Assembly (NCBI GenBank): GCA_017656295.1
Contig: JACDOC010000001.1
Coordinates: forward strand, 62,001-126,000
Length of the DNA: 64,000 nucleotides
Direction: 5' to 3'
DNA from: Bacillus sp. (in: firmicutes)
GTDB lineage: Bacteria > Bacillota > Bacilli > Bacillales > JACDOC01
The stretch's first letter is position 1. Each line of letters starts with the position of its first letter. Position numbers and translations under genes: made by a program. The notes beneath the pieces are model-generated. The model did no database searches. It was not told the DNA's origin and saw nothing but the letters and a program-made list of their open reading frames with translations. Positions 7,553 through 16,852 of the stretch are shown here, one piece after another.

Positions 7553-8728
7553 TTATTTCAATGATTGTGAGTTTCCTAATTTTGAAGAAGAAATGTTGGA
7601 AACAGCAGACGGTACGTTTGTTTCTTTAACCGTAAGCTCATATATGCGAAATAATTTTTCGATGGCGTGGTGCCATCCCATTTTTTCCATATGTTTGCGC
7701 GCTTTGATGCTCATTTGCGAGCGCAAGGTGTTATTCATCATTTTTTTCACGAGTTGGGGGAAGGTGTCTACCTGTTCTGGTTCGTATAAAAGGCCGGTTT
7801 CCCCGTGGCGAACTTGTTCGAGCGTCGGACCACTTTTAGCCGCCACGACTGGTAGACCAGATGCCATTGCTTCTAGCAGAACAAGCCCTACCGTTTCGGT
7901 AGTCGAAGGGAACACAAACAGATCGGCAGAGGCGTACGCTTGAGCGAGCTCTTCTCCGTGTAAAAATCCTGTGAACACGGTGTTCGTTCCTTCAAATAAT
8001 GTCTTCAACTCTTCACGATAAGGTCCGTCGCCAACTATGGCTAACCGCACATCTGGAAGCTCATCCATTACACGACGTAATTCGTGTATTTGCTTCTCAC
8101 GCGCAAGGCGACCGACAAATAATAAGAGCGGCTGCTCCGGATGACCGTCCGTTAAGCGATCACGCATTTCTTCACTTTTTTTATTTGGATGAAAACGATG
8201 GAGGTCAACTCCCCGGTCCCAAATAAAGACGTTTTTAAATTTTCGTTCAGTAAGCTCTTGTAACACGGATTTAGAAGTACATAGATTTATATCGGCACGA
8301 TTATGAAGAAGACGTAAATAGGTCCACATGAGCGGTTTTAAGAGGGGCATTCGATAATAATCTAAATATTGAGCTAAATTTGTATGGTAAGAGGCAATGG
8401 TAGGGATGTTTAATTGCTTTCCGTAATAAATACCGGATATTCCAAGTAAGGCAGGATTCACGACGTGAATGATGTCCGGTTTATATGAGACGAGAAGTTG
8501 TTTGACACGAACATTAGGTAAACTGAATTTTTTGGAAGGATAGAAAAAGAACGTACGGGAAGGAATTAAGTCGATGGCGATTCCATTGTATTCTGTGACT
8601 CCACCGTCTGGAGCAATCACATGAACTTCATGGCCTTGCTCAAGTAACCAGTCAATCGTCGTACATAATCTGGTAACAATACCGTCCGTTGAAGGTAAAA
8701 ACGTTTCTGTAACGAACACAATCTTCAT
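7553..8728 (-). CDS. GT4 family glycosyltransferase (MgtA/SQD2-like)
   Basis: The 391-residue protein has the GT-B fold of family GT4. The N-terminal acceptor domain starts KIVFVTETFLPSTDGIVTR, and the nucleotide-sugar domain has LLFVGRLAREKQIHEL, AIVGDGPYREEL and the E-x7-E motif ETVGLVLLEAMASG. It most resembles the diacylglycerol/phosphatidylinositol glycosyltransferase group around MgtA and SQD2, so a cytoplasmic-face glycolipid or glycan role is plausible but not shown. It is monocistronic, between a terminator at 7495-7532 and its own upstream region. Confidence 0.85.
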   Translation of the reverse strand: MKIVFVTETFLPSTDGIVTRLCTTIDWLLEQGHEVHVIAPDGGVTEYNGIAIDLIPSRTFFFYPSKKFSLPNVRVKQLLVSYKPDIIHVVNPALLGISGIYYGKQLNIPTIASYHTNLAQYLDYYRMPLLKPLMWTYLRLLHNRADINLCTSKSVLQELTERKFKNVFIWDRGVDLHRFHPNKKSEEMRDRLTDGHPEQPLLLFVGRLAREKQIHELRRVMDELPDVRLAIVGDGPYREELKTLFEGTNTVFTGFLHGEELAQAYASADLFVFPSTTETVGLVLLEAMASGLPVVAAKSGPTLEQVRHGETGLLYEPEQVDTFPQLVKKMMNNTLRSQMSIKARKHMEKMGWHHAIEKLFRIYELTVKETNVPSAVSNISSSKLGNSQSLK

Positions 8729-8952
8729 GTCAGGAACATCTCCTATTCGTATGATTTTTTACATACCGTTCCCATACCTGACTAAAGGTTACATTCATTT
8801 TGATTGTATTAAAAATTTTGTAAAAAAACACTCTTTTTACTAGAATTTAATGGTAAATTAACGATAGGTTAAAATTTTTACAAAATATGAAGAAATAGTA
8901 GGGACAATCTCTCGTATGTTGAAAAAACTCCTTACTCTTTAAAAATAAAAAT

Positions 8953-8987
8953 GGAGAACACATCCGCATGGATAAGATGTGTCCCCC
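8953..8987 (-). terminator. Terminator after the alpha-glucosidase gene
   Basis: On the minus strand, GGGGGACACATC pairs with GATGTGTTCTCC, followed by ATTTTTATTTTT. The rest of 8729-8994 is AT-rich, presumably carries the promoter of the glycosyltransferase, and shows no ORF. Confidence 0.8.
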
Positions 8988-8994
8988 TTAATAT

Positions 8995-10659
8995 TTATTG
9001 TACGCGATAGACTCGAGCTTCGTAAGGGCGTAAAATGACAGAATGAGTCGCTTCATGCTGAACAACATCATAGTTGTGTAATAATAAGCGGTCAGCATGT
9101 AAAGTAAGGGAAGGGTTATGAAACTCGGCTGTTTTTTTGGATAAATTCGCGATAACGACGATTATTTCGTTACCTAACGTTCTTGTATAGGCATAAATTT
9201 GTGGATGCTCCTCATTGATTAAATCATAAGTACCGTAGGTAAACACGTCATTTTCTTTTTTCAATCGGATCATTTTTTTATAAAAGTTTAAAATGGACTT
9301 TTCGTCTTCTAGTTGTTTTTGGACGTTAATTTCCCGATAATTGTCATTTACTTTCATCCACGGGGTACCGGTCGTAAAACCAGCGTTTGGTTCATCCGAC
9401 CATTGCATTGGAGTCCGGCTATTATCGCGGGAAGAAGCCCAAATGTATTTCATAATTTTTTCATGCGGAACTCCTTCTTCACGCTTAATCCGATATAAAT
9501 TTTTGGTTGCGACATCATCATAGTCATCGATCGATGGGAATTGAACGTTTGTCATGCCGATTTCTTGCCCTTGGTAAATAAAAGGTGTTCCTTGCATAAG
9601 GAAATACATCGTGCCAAGGGCGGTTGCGCTTTCTCGCCAATACTCTTTATCGTCGCCCCATGTGGAAACGATTCGGGGACGGTCATGGTTTTCAATAAAT
9701 AGCGCATTCCATCCTTTGTTTTCCAATCCTTTTTGCCATTTCGTTAACACTTTTTTTAACGCAACGACATCAAGTTCCGGATTCGTTTCAGCATCCCATA
9801 AGCTGATGTGCTCAAATTGGAAAATCATATTCATTTTTCCTTCTTCTTCTCCAACCCAAAGGGGAGCTTCCTCAATGGTGACCCCGTTTGCTTCTCCGAC
9901 GGTCATCACATTGTAATTGCCATATGTTTGATCCTTCAATTCTTGTAAATATTCTTGGATTCCTTCTTGGTTCATGTGCATATCGAATGAAGAGACATAC
10001 CGCTCCCCTTTAGGATTCGGCATATCAGGAAGACCGGGACGCTTCTTTATATGGCTAATCGCATCAATACGGAATCCGTCAATCCCTTTTTTTAACCACC
10101 AATTAACCATCTCGTATAACGCATTTCGCACTTCTTCGTTTTCCCAGTTTAAATCCGGCTGCTTAGTAGAAAAGACGTGTAAATAATATTGATTGGTTGC
10201 TTTATCGTACTGCCAAGCAGAGCCGCCAAAAATACTTTCCCAGTTGTTCGGTTCTTTGCCGTCTTTTCCATCGCGCCATATATACCAATCTCGTTTTGGG
10301 GAGTCTTTAGAAGAACGGGATTCAATAAACCACGGGTGTTCATCACTCGTATGGTTGAGCACGAGGTCAATAATTAATTTCATCCCTCGTAGATGTACTT
10401 CCTTTAACAGTTGTTCAAAATCTTCCATTGTTCCGAAGTCTTCCATAATGTCTTGGTAATCGGAAATATCATACCCATTATCATCATTCGGAGATTTATA
10501 CATCGGGCAAATCCAAATGACGTCAACTCCTAAATCTTTAATATAGTCGAGACGTTGAATGATTCCTTGCAAATCACCGATTCCATCTCCATTTGAGTCT
10601 TGGAAACTACGTGGATAGATTTGATAGGCAACCGCTTCTTTCCACCAAACTTTTTTCAT
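8995..10659 (-). CDS. malL: GH13 alpha-glucosidase / oligo-1,6-glucosidase
   Basis: The 554-residue cytoplasmic enzyme has all GH13 landmarks: WKEAVAYQIYPRSFQDSNGD at the N terminus, IIDLVLNHTS (region I), GFRIDAI with nucleophile Asp199 (region II), VGEANG with acid/base Glu256 (region III) and ENHDRPR with Asp326 (region IV). It hydrolyses terminal alpha-linked glucose from maltose or isomaltose oligosaccharides. The residue after the nucleophile is Ala200. In this subfamily Val at that position goes with alpha-1,6 specificity and Ala with alpha-1,4 or mixed specificity, so a maltase-like preference is inferred. The upstream region holds LacI-type operators and a cre-like site. No transporter or LacI regulator lies nearby. 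Confidence 0.9.
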   Translation of the reverse strand: MKKVWWKEAVAYQIYPRSFQDSNGDGIGDLQGIIQRLDYIKDLGVDVIWICPMYKSPNDDNGYDISDYQDIMEDFGTMEDFEQLLKEVHLRGMKLIIDLVLNHTSDEHPWFIESRSSKDSPKRDWYIWRDGKDGKEPNNWESIFGGSAWQYDKATNQYYLHVFSTKQPDLNWENEEVRNALYEMVNWWLKKGIDGFRIDAISHIKKRPGLPDMPNPKGERYVSSFDMHMNQEGIQEYLQELKDQTYGNYNVMTVGEANGVTIEEAPLWVGEEEGKMNMIFQFEHISLWDAETNPELDVVALKKVLTKWQKGLENKGWNALFIENHDRPRIVSTWGDDKEYWRESATALGTMYFLMQGTPFIYQGQEIGMTNVQFPSIDDYDDVATKNLYRIKREEGVPHEKIMKYIWASSRDNSRTPMQWSDEPNAGFTTGTPWMKVNDNYREINVQKQLEDEKSILNFYKKMIRLKKENDVFTYGTYDLINEEHPQIYAYTRTLGNEIIVVIANLSKKTAEFHNPSLTLHADRLLLHNYDVVQHEATHSVILRPYEARVYRVQ

Positions 10660-10746
10660 TGGCGTTCCCTCCTTTAATAGACTAAATCTATGGGGGATTT
10701 CCTCTAGAAATAGTTTCTCTCTACGAAAAGAGAGATAAACTGATTT

Positions 10747-10760
10747 TGTGAACGATTACA
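10747..10760. promoter_or_regulatory. cre-like site upstream of malL
   Basis: TGTGAACGATTACA matches the CcpA consensus TGWAANCGNTNWCA with one mismatch, 87 bp upstream of the malL start. It fits carbon catabolite repression of a sugar hydrolase. Confidence 0.55.
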
Positions 10761-10784
10761 ATACATGGTAAGAGACACTTCAAG

Positions 10785-10800
10785 TGCAATCGTTTGCATA
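10785..10800. promoter_or_regulatory. LacI-family operator 1 (malL upstream region)
   Basis: TGCAATCGTTTGCATA contains the GCAA..CG..TTGC core of LacI/GalR operators. An identical 16-mer lies at 10897-10912, 112 bp away. Confidence 0.65.
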
Positions 10801-10896
10801 TCTATACGTAATCATTTATCAATCATTATATGATCATTCATCTTAACGTAAACTTGTCATATAGTTTAAATTACAGATAGGATATACTATGAATTA

Positions 10897-10912
10897 TGCA
10901 ATCGTTTGCATA
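10897..10912. promoter_or_regulatory. LacI-family operator 2 (malL upstream region)
   Basis: This is the second identical copy of TGCAATCGTTTGCATA, with extended symmetry (ATGCAA..TTGCAT). With operator 1 it could support DNA looping by a tetrameric LacI-type repressor. It also lies about 140 bp upstream of the divergent P-loop gene. Confidence 0.65.
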
Positions 10913-11051
10913 CGCCTATTGTAAAATAAACCAGGATAGGAATACAACTATTTTCTCGATATTTTTTGGAAATCAATGTTTGATATAGACATTCACCCAT
11001 TTGTTAGCCATTGCATATTTTGCAGTTGAAAGCAACGAAAGGGTGAAATGG

Positions 11052-12125
11052 ATGAAAGGAAAAGAATACCGTTACTTTGTAAACGGTAATACAGCGAGAG
11101 GGTATTACAATTTGCTTTCTTCTAACATTGAGGGACTACAAGTAATTGTTCTAGAAGCGCCTCCTTACTCCGGTCAGAAGGAGATTTTGCAAGCGATTCG
11201 TGATCATTGGCTAAACCAAGGTATGTCAGTCGAATGTATTTTTTCGGCAATGAATCCAAATGAGCTAGTTGGTGTCATTCAACGTGATCAATTAGTTGTT
11301 TTTTTAGACGGAACGTTACAAATGAGATTTCCATTACCAGCGGAAAAGATTTCGCGTATATCATTATTTGATGCTTTAGATGAGTCGCATTGGCTAAAAT
11401 TGGCCCCGAAGTTAGAAGAAATTCATAAAGAAATTGAGGAAAGCTGTTCCCAAGCGTACCGAGCATTTGGAGAAGCGCTAACCATTCATGATGAGTGGGA
11501 GGACATCTACATTTCCCATCTCGATTTTGAAGAAGCCAACCGATTAACCGAACAATGGATTCAACGCTTATTTCCTGAACCGAGTCATGAAAAAAAAGGA
11601 TCGACCGTTCATCGTTTTTTAGGGGCAGCCACACCGTATGGTCCTGTTGACTTTATTCCGAATTTGACGGATGATGTACCGCACCGCTATTACATTAAAG
11701 GACGACCAGGATCAGGAAAATCAACGATGTTAAAAAAAGTTGTTTCGTATGCAGAAAAGCTTGGGTATGATGTCGAAGTGTACCATTGCGGGTTAGATCC
11801 TTACAGTCTCGATATGGTGATGGTAAGAGAATTAAATTTTACCATTTTTGATAGTACGGCCCCTCATGAATATTTTCCTTCACGAAAAGGAGATGAAATA
11901 ATCGAATTTTATGGAACAGTGATTGACCCGACCACCGATGAAACGTATAAGGATGAATTAGCTGATATTATTTCAAGGTATAAAGAAAAAATGGATGAAG
12001 GAACGAAAAAGTTATGGACGGCAAAAGAAAAATGGGATGAGTGGAAAAACTATATTAAAAAAGTAATTAATACACAAAAAGTAGAAGAAATTCAGCAACA
12101 AATTCGTAATCAATGGATTGGATAA
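11052..12125 (+). CDS. PRK06851-type P-loop ATPase/nucleotide kinase-like protein
   Basis: The 357-residue protein has two related halves. The N-terminal half has a degenerate P-loop (VLEAPPYSGQKEIL), and the C-terminal half has a good Walker A, YIKGRPGSGKSTMLKKVV. The C terminus is charged and helical. This matches a conserved Firmicutes family annotated only as a hypothetical ATPase; its substrate is unknown. ATG 11052 is chosen because GGGTG lies 6 nt upstream; the longer frame back to 11001 lacks a ribosome binding site. The gene stands alone. Confidence 0.7.
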   Translation: MKGKEYRYFVNGNTARGYYNLLSSNIEGLQVIVLEAPPYSGQKEILQAIRDHWLNQGMSVECIFSAMNPNELVGVIQRDQLVVFLDGTLQMRFPLPAEKISRISLFDALDESHWLKLAPKLEEIHKEIEESCSQAYRAFGEALTIHDEWEDIYISHLDFEEANRLTEQWIQRLFPEPSHEKKGSTVHRFLGAATPYGPVDFIPNLTDDVPHRYYIKGRPGSGKSTMLKKVVSYAEKLGYDVEVYHCGLDPYSLDMVMVRELNFTIFDSTAPHEYFPSRKGDEIIEFYGTVIDPTTDETYKDELADIISRYKEKMDEGTKKLWTAKEKWDEWKNYIKKVINTQKVEEIQQQIRNQWIG

Positions 12126-12130
12126 TCTTA

Positions 12131-12178
12131 AAAAAGATGGAGCTGGCGATCGTTTCCTATACCAGCTCCATGTTTCAT
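12131..12178 (-). terminator. Terminator between the P-loop gene and the M20 hydrolase gene
   Basis: ATGGAGCTGG at 12137-12146 pairs with CCAGCTCCAT at 12162-12171. The minus-strand tail CTTTTTTAAG is the better T-tract, so it mainly serves the M20 gene, but the + strand tail is also T-rich. Confidence 0.8.
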
Positions 12179-13405
12179 TTATGAAGAAGTAGAGTTTATT
12201 GTGGATGCCGACGGTTGTTCGGCATGTTGTTCCAGAAAACGAACGGTTGCGGCAATTAATGTTTTTCCAGCATATAACATTGATCGTTCATCAATGTCAA
12301 ACTTCGGATGATGATGTGGATACATTGCCCCTACTTCAGGATTACCAGCACCGGTAAAGAAAAAGGTTCCCGGTACCTTTTGTAAATAATAAGCAAAGTC
12401 TTCTCCTCCCATACTTGGTTCAAGAGAAACAACGTTTTCGTCTCCAACAATAGAGGAGGCGCACTTAATAAGGAAGTCAGTTTCTTGTTCGTGATTGATT
12501 AATGGAGGATATCCTTTTTCATAAAGGAATTCATACGTAGCCCCTGCATGATCACATAGCGATTTTAATAGCGATTCCATTTCGAGAATGATTTGGTCTT
12601 GAATCGCTCCGTCAAATGTCCGGACGGTCCCTATAATTGTCGCTTTGTCTGCAATGACGTTGAACGAATTTCCTGCCTGGAATTGTCCAACACTAATGAC
12701 CGCTTGTGCAAGTGGGTTAATTCGGCGGCTCACAATTTGCTGAAGCATTTGAATATATGATGTACCTAGCATGATTGCATCGACCGTATCGTGAGGGGCA
12801 GCTCCGTGACCGCCTTTCCCTTGGATGGCGATTTCAAACTTATCCGCTGCAGCCATCGCTGGGCCTTTACGATACCCAATTTGTCCGACCGGTAATAGGG
12901 ACCATAAATGGGTTCCGAAAATAACATCCACTCCATCTAAACAACCATCTTCAATCATTGGTTTTGCCCCACCTGGAGCAACTTCCTCGGCAAACTGATG
13001 GATTAACACGACGTTTCCTTTTAGTAAGTGGCGATGTTCTTGTAACACTTTTGCGACCGTAAGCAACGTAGCCGTATGGGCATCGTGTCCACACGCATGC
13101 ATTACTCCAGGTACTTTTGAACGGTACTCGACGTTTTTTTCATCCTGGATTGGAAGAGCATCAAAGTCAGCACGTAAGGCAACCGTTTTTCCAGGATGCT
13201 TCCCTTTAATCGTACCGACAACACCTCTTCCTCCGACATTGGTTCGTGTTTCAATTCCTAATCTTTTTAAATAATCCGCGATTTTTTGAGGGGTTTTTTC
13301 TTCATGAAACGATAATTCAGGATATTGATGGAAATTCCTACGTAAATCCACCGTTTCAGGGAACAATTCCTCTAATCGTTGGAACAAGGATGAAAGCACA
13401 GTCAA
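12179..13405 (-). CDS. M20 family amidohydrolase (AbgA/AbgB- or hippurate hydrolase-like)
   Basis: The 408-residue zinc peptidase-like enzyme shows the M20D pattern: LRRNFHQYPELSFHEEKTP at the N terminus, MHACGHDAHTATLL (metal-binding Cys/His), HQFAEEVAPGGAKPMIEDG (catalytic and metal Glu), and a late metal His in PHHHPKF. Such enzymes cleave N-acyl or N-aminobenzoyl amino acids. The gene is divergent from an AbgT-family transporter, the same pairing as the E. coli abgAB/abgT p-aminobenzoyl-glutamate system. Cleavage of an imported aminoacyl conjugate is therefore a reasonable inference. Confidence 0.85.
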   Translation of the reverse strand: MTVLSSLFQRLEELFPETVDLRRNFHQYPELSFHEEKTPQKIADYLKRLGIETRTNVGGRGVVGTIKGKHPGKTVALRADFDALPIQDEKNVEYRSKVPGVMHACGHDAHTATLLTVAKVLQEHRHLLKGNVVLIHQFAEEVAPGGAKPMIEDGCLDGVDVIFGTHLWSLLPVGQIGYRKGPAMAAADKFEIAIQGKGGHGAAPHDTVDAIMLGTSYIQMLQQIVSRRINPLAQAVISVGQFQAGNSFNVIADKATIIGTVRTFDGAIQDQIILEMESLLKSLCDHAGATYEFLYEKGYPPLINHEQETDFLIKCASSIVGDENVVSLEPSMGGEDFAYYLQKVPGTFFFTGAGNPEVGAMYPHHHPKFDIDERSMLYAGKTLIAATVRFLEQHAEQPSASTINSTSS

Positions 13406-13550
13406 CCCATCCTCCTCTCATTTGTTTGAAATTATTCAATATTATAACAATCATTTGAAAAAAACACTATGAAAATAGTCAAAAAGTGTTCAAAATTTTG
13501 AAACTTTGGAAGTAAACTTTAAAATTTATTGTGTCCTTCTTACAAGTAAC

Positions 13551-13565
13551 CACTTCTTACAAGTG
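13551..13565. promoter_or_regulatory. Candidate operator between M20 hydrolase and abgT
   Basis: CACTTCTTACAAGTG is an imperfect 15-bp palindrome. The 12-mer CTTCTTACAAGT within it also occurs 17 bp earlier, at 13536-13547. It is centred in the divergent intergenic region, so it may control both genes. Confidence 0.4.
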
Positions 13566-13604
13566 TTTTCCAATCTTAATAAAAGAGTTGAAATTTTTTT
13601 TAAA

Positions 13605-13618
13605 TAAAAACGTTTTCA
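13605..13618. promoter_or_regulatory. cre-like site upstream of abgT
   Basis: TAAAAACGTTTTCA matches TGWAANCGNTNWCA with one mismatch and lies 83 bp before the abgT start. Confidence 0.5.
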
Positions 13619-13700
13619 AAAGAAATACCGGGTAGGAATATGTAGGTGAATGTGGTATTGTTTTTACTAATTAGAAAATTTAGAAAGTGGAGGGGTGGAA

Positions 13701-15248
13701 ATGGGAGTAGTTAAACCAACATCTGTGGAAACGTCAAAACAAGAAGTCGTACAACATGGAATTTTTCATCGAATGTTAGACGGTATCGAAAAAGTTGGGA
13801 ACAAATTGCCCGATCCGATTACGTTATTTATTGCATTTGCCTTCATCGTCATTCTTCTTTCTCATGTAGGAGCATTAGCTGGATGGAAAGCAGTAAACCC
13901 GGCCACGAACGAAGAAGTAGCAGTCATCAGCCTGTTAACAACGGAAGGTTTCCAGAAGATTATGACGAACATGGTGAAAAACTTTGCGGAATTTCCTCCT
14001 CTTGGACTGGTTCTTGTCACAATGATTGGCGTTGGTGTTGCTGAAGGTGTAGGACTAATAGCCGCTTTATTGAAAAAAATAGTGTTATCGACATCGAAAA
14101 AGCTGATTACGTTTGCTATTGTATTTTCTGGCATTTTAGCGAATATGGCGGGGGATGCAGGATTAATTGTTCTTCCTCCTATTGCTGCCCTGGTCTTTTT
14201 AAGTGTCGGACGACATCCGATTGCTGGGATGGTCGCTGCATATGCCTCGGTAGCTGGGGGATTTAGTGCCAACCTAATTGTCAACATGCTCGATGCTCTT
14301 CTGGCGGGTTTTACTGAATCTGCTGCACGAATTAACGATCCGTCGTATGTAGCGAATCCAGCCATGAACTGGTACTTTTTAGCGGTATCATGTTTTATCA
14401 TCGTCCCACTTGCTGTTTGGGTAACCGATCGAGTCGTAGAACCACGTCTACCAGCTTATAAAGGAAAACAAGCTTCGTTCCAACCGCTAAAGCCAATAGA
14501 GGAGAAAGGGCTTAAGTGGGCTGGTATTGTAACAATTATTTATTTAGTCTTTATTGCTATAACCATTATTCCAGAACAAGCGCCACTTAGAGGAGAAAAT
14601 GGGGGAATTATCATTTCTCCATTCATGAGTTCCCTCGTTCCGATTATTATGGGGCTTTTCCTCTTTCCAGCGTTAGCGTACGGAATCGTGACAAAAGAAA
14701 TTCGCTCCGATAAAGATGTTGCTCAAGCGATGGGGAATGCGATGGGAACTATGGGCCTATACATTGTTTTAGCCTTCTTTGCGGCCCAATTTATTACGTA
14801 TTTTAACTGGAGTAATCTCGGAATCGTTATGTCGATTAAAGGAGCAGATGTATTAAAAGAATTAGGTTTAACCGGTCTTCCTCTATTTATTGGGTTTATT
14901 CTTATTTCGGCATTATTAAATATCTTTATTGGTAGTGCCTCAGCGAAATGGGCCATTTTAGGAACCGTTTTTGTCCCGATGTTTATGCAGTTAAATTATA
15001 GTCCAGCATTTACGCAAATGGCTTATCGAATTGGTGATTCTATTACCAACCCTATTACGCCAATGTTTGCTTATTTTGCAATTTTGCTCGCACTGGCCCA
15101 AAAGTATGATAAAAATATGGGGCTCGGTTCATTAATTGCGGTGATGATTCCTTATTCTGTTGTGTTTGCTATTGGATGGATTGCTTTATTTATTGTTTGG
15201 TTTGTGTTTGGACTTCCACTTGGTCCTGGTGCAAGTATCTATATGTAA
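13701..15248 (+). CDS. abgT: AbgT family transporter (p-aminobenzoyl-glutamate type)
   Basis: The 515-residue membrane protein has about 12-13 spans. Family features include MLDGIEKVGNKLPDPITLF near the N terminus, a GDAGLIVLPPIAALVF stretch, ISALLNIFIGSASAKWAILG (re-entrant loop region) and YRIGDSITNPITPMFAYF. AbgT proteins import p-aminobenzoyl-glutamate or export sulfonamides/PABA. The divergent M20 hydrolase supports the uptake-and-cleavage role. ATG 13701 is chosen because GGAGGGG lies 6 nt upstream; a GTG at 13695 overlaps the SD. Confidence 0.88.
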   Translation: MGVVKPTSVETSKQEVVQHGIFHRMLDGIEKVGNKLPDPITLFIAFAFIVILLSHVGALAGWKAVNPATNEEVAVISLLTTEGFQKIMTNMVKNFAEFPPLGLVLVTMIGVGVAEGVGLIAALLKKIVLSTSKKLITFAIVFSGILANMAGDAGLIVLPPIAALVFLSVGRHPIAGMVAAYASVAGGFSANLIVNMLDALLAGFTESAARINDPSYVANPAMNWYFLAVSCFIIVPLAVWVTDRVVEPRLPAYKGKQASFQPLKPIEEKGLKWAGIVTIIYLVFIAITIIPEQAPLRGENGGIIISPFMSSLVPIIMGLFLFPALAYGIVTKEIRSDKDVAQAMGNAMGTMGLYIVLAFFAAQFITYFNWSNLGIVMSIKGADVLKELGLTGLPLFIGFILISALLNIFIGSASAKWAILGTVFVPMFMQLNYSPAFTQMAYRIGDSITNPITPMFAYFAILLALAQKYDKNMGLGSLIAVMIPYSVVFAIGWIALFIVWFVFGLPLGPGASIYM

Positions 15249-15254
15249 TGTAAG

Positions 15255-15298
15255 GAGGAGAGCGGTCCAATGGAATGGTTGTCACGCCTCCTCGTTTT
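15255..15298 (+). terminator. Probable terminator after abgT
   Basis: GAGGAGAGCG pairs with CGCCTCCTC with one bulge and a long loop, followed by GTTTTCC. It is weaker than the other terminators in the window. Confidence 0.5.
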
Positions 15299-15451
15299 CC
15301 TTACCATCAGAGAATTGACTTCCCCAATAACCACGATATTTCCTCGTCTTCTTCATAAAAAGCTACGAAAGAATTTTGAAATCTGTCCATCAGGTATAAA
15401 CATTCAACGAAAAATATGATAAATTATAAAGTAAACTATGAAGAAAAATGA

Positions 15452-15522
15452 GTGTTAGTGTCCTTTGAGCACGGACAATTGTGTCTGATAGAAAGGCCGA
15501 ACAAAGGGGACAATAGGAGAAA
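15452..15522 (+). promoter_or_regulatory. Structured 5' leader of kbl (candidate cis-regulatory RNA)
   Basis: GTCCTTTG near 15460 can pair with CAAAGGGGAC near 15505, enclosing a hairpin GGACA-ATTG-TGTCT. The same TGTCC can instead pair with the nearer GGACA, so two mutually exclusive folds are possible. No known riboswitch signature was recognised: no T-box NCCA-binding motif and no glycine aptamer core. Confidence 0.35.
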
Positions 15523-15546
15523 TTACACCTTTTTGGAGGGAAGAAA

Positions 15547-16737
15547 ATGTCAAAAGTATTAGATGAATTTTTACAAGAAAATTTAGAGGACTTAAAAAGC
15601 CGTGGACTATACAATGTCATTGACCCTGTTCAAGGCGCCAATGGACCGATCATTACCATTGGAGATAAACAGCTTATCAACTTATCGTCTAATAACTATC
15701 TTGGTCTCGCTACGAACGAACGCTTAAAAGAGGTAGCGAAAAAAGCAATTGATTCTCATGGTGTGGGTGCTGGAGCCGTTCGTACAATTAACGGGACGTT
15801 AGACTTACACGTGAAATTGGAAGAAAAAATTGCAGAATTTAAAGGAACCGAAGCAGCGATTGCGTATCAATCTGGATTTAACTGTAACATGGCAGCGATT
15901 TCAGCCGTTATGGATAAAAATGACGCCATTTTATCCGATGAGTTGAACCATGCGTCAATTATTGATGGTTGTCGCTTGTCGAAGGCAAAAATCATTCGTT
16001 TTAACCATTCCGATATGGACGACCTTCGCACCAAAGCGAAAGAAGCAAAAGAGTCTGGTCAATATAAGAAAATAATGGTCATCACAGACGGTGTATTCTC
16101 AATGGATGGAGACATCGCCAAACTTCCTGAAATTGTCGAAATTGCTGAGGAGTTTGACTTAATCACGTATGTAGACGATGCCCATGGCTCTGGTGTACTT
16201 GGAAAAGGAGCGGGAACAGTCAAGCATTTCGGCTTACAAGACAAAGTAGACTTCCAAATTGGTACGCTTTCTAAAGCGATTGGTGTTGTTGGTGGGTATG
16301 TCGCTGGTAAGCAAATGCTTATTGATTGGTTAAAGGTTCGCTCACGTCCGTTCTTGTTCTCGACTGCTTTAACGCCAGCTGATGTCGCTGCTTGTACGGA
16401 AGCGATTGATATGTTAATGAATAGTACGGAATTACACGATCGTCTGTGGGAGAACGGAAACTATTTCAAAAAAGGATTAAAGTCGTTAGGGTTTGACATT
16501 GGGGAAAGCGAAACGCCAATTACCCCATGTATTATTGGTGAAGAAAAGTTAACGCAACAATTTAGTAAACGATTATACGAAGAAGGTGTATACGCAAAAG
16601 CGATCGTTTTCCCAACAGTTCCACGTGGTACAGGACGCGTTCGCAACATGCCAACAGCTGCGCATACAAAGGAAATGTTAGACAAAGCGCTCGAAATCTA
16701 TGAAAAAGTTGGAAAAGAAATGGGCGTAATTTCATAA
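15547..16737 (+). CDS. kbl: Glycine C-acetyltransferase (2-amino-3-ketobutyrate CoA ligase)
   Basis: The 396-residue PLP enzyme is of the alpha-oxoamine synthase family. It shows [16 protein letters not shown], the [11 protein letters not shown] aspartate that binds the pyridine ring, and the Schiff-base lysine in [17 protein letters not shown]. It cleaves 2-amino-3-ketobutyrate with CoA to glycine and acetyl-CoA. Together with the threonine dehydrogenase gene downstream it forms the threonine-to-glycine route. GGAGGG precedes the ATG. A 5' leader of about 300 nt with possible structure lies upstream, and a terminator-like hairpin separates it from tdh. Confidence 0.93.
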   Translation: MSKVLDEFLQENLEDLKSRGLYNVIDPVQGANGPIITIGDKQLINLSSNNYLGLATNERLKEVAKKAIDSHGVGAGAVRTINGTLDLHVKLEEKIAEFKGTEAAIAYQSGFNCNMAAISAVMDKNDAILSDELNHASIIDGCRLSKAKIIRFNHSDMDDLRTKAKEAKESGQYKKIMVITDGVFSMDGDIAKLPEIVEIAEEFDLITYVDDAHGSGVLGKGAGTVKHFGLQDKVDFQIGTLSKAIGVVGGYVAGKQMLIDWLKVRSRPFLFSTALTPADVAACTEAIDMLMNSTELHDRLWENGNYFKKGLKSLGFDIGESETPITPCIIGEEKLTQQFSKRLYEEGVYAKAIVFPTVPRGTGRVRNMPTAAHTKEMLDKALEIYEKVGKEMGVIS

Positions 16738-16753
16738 CGAAGAATCAAAATGG

Positions 16754-16778
16754 CTCGGCGCCTTTGCCGAGTTTTCTT
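16754..16778 (+). terminator. Hairpin between kbl and tdh
   Basis: CTCGGC at 16754-16759 pairs with GCCGAG at 16766-16771, followed by TTTTCTT. The short stem may allow partial read-through into tdh. Confidence 0.7.
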
Positions 16779-16852
16779 ACATTTTACTCCGTATTTTCGA
16801 ACTTAACTGACAATTTGGGTGTTGATTAAAAAGGTAGAGGAGGAAAAAATTC

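Noticed and set aside
13862-14401. Minus-strand 179-codon ORF inside abgT
   Set aside because: It is antisense to a conserved membrane-protein gene and has no start signals.
15249-15546. Search for T-box or glycine riboswitch before kbl, and T-box before argS
   Set aside because: No T-box NCCA-binding motif or glycine aptamer core was found in either leader.
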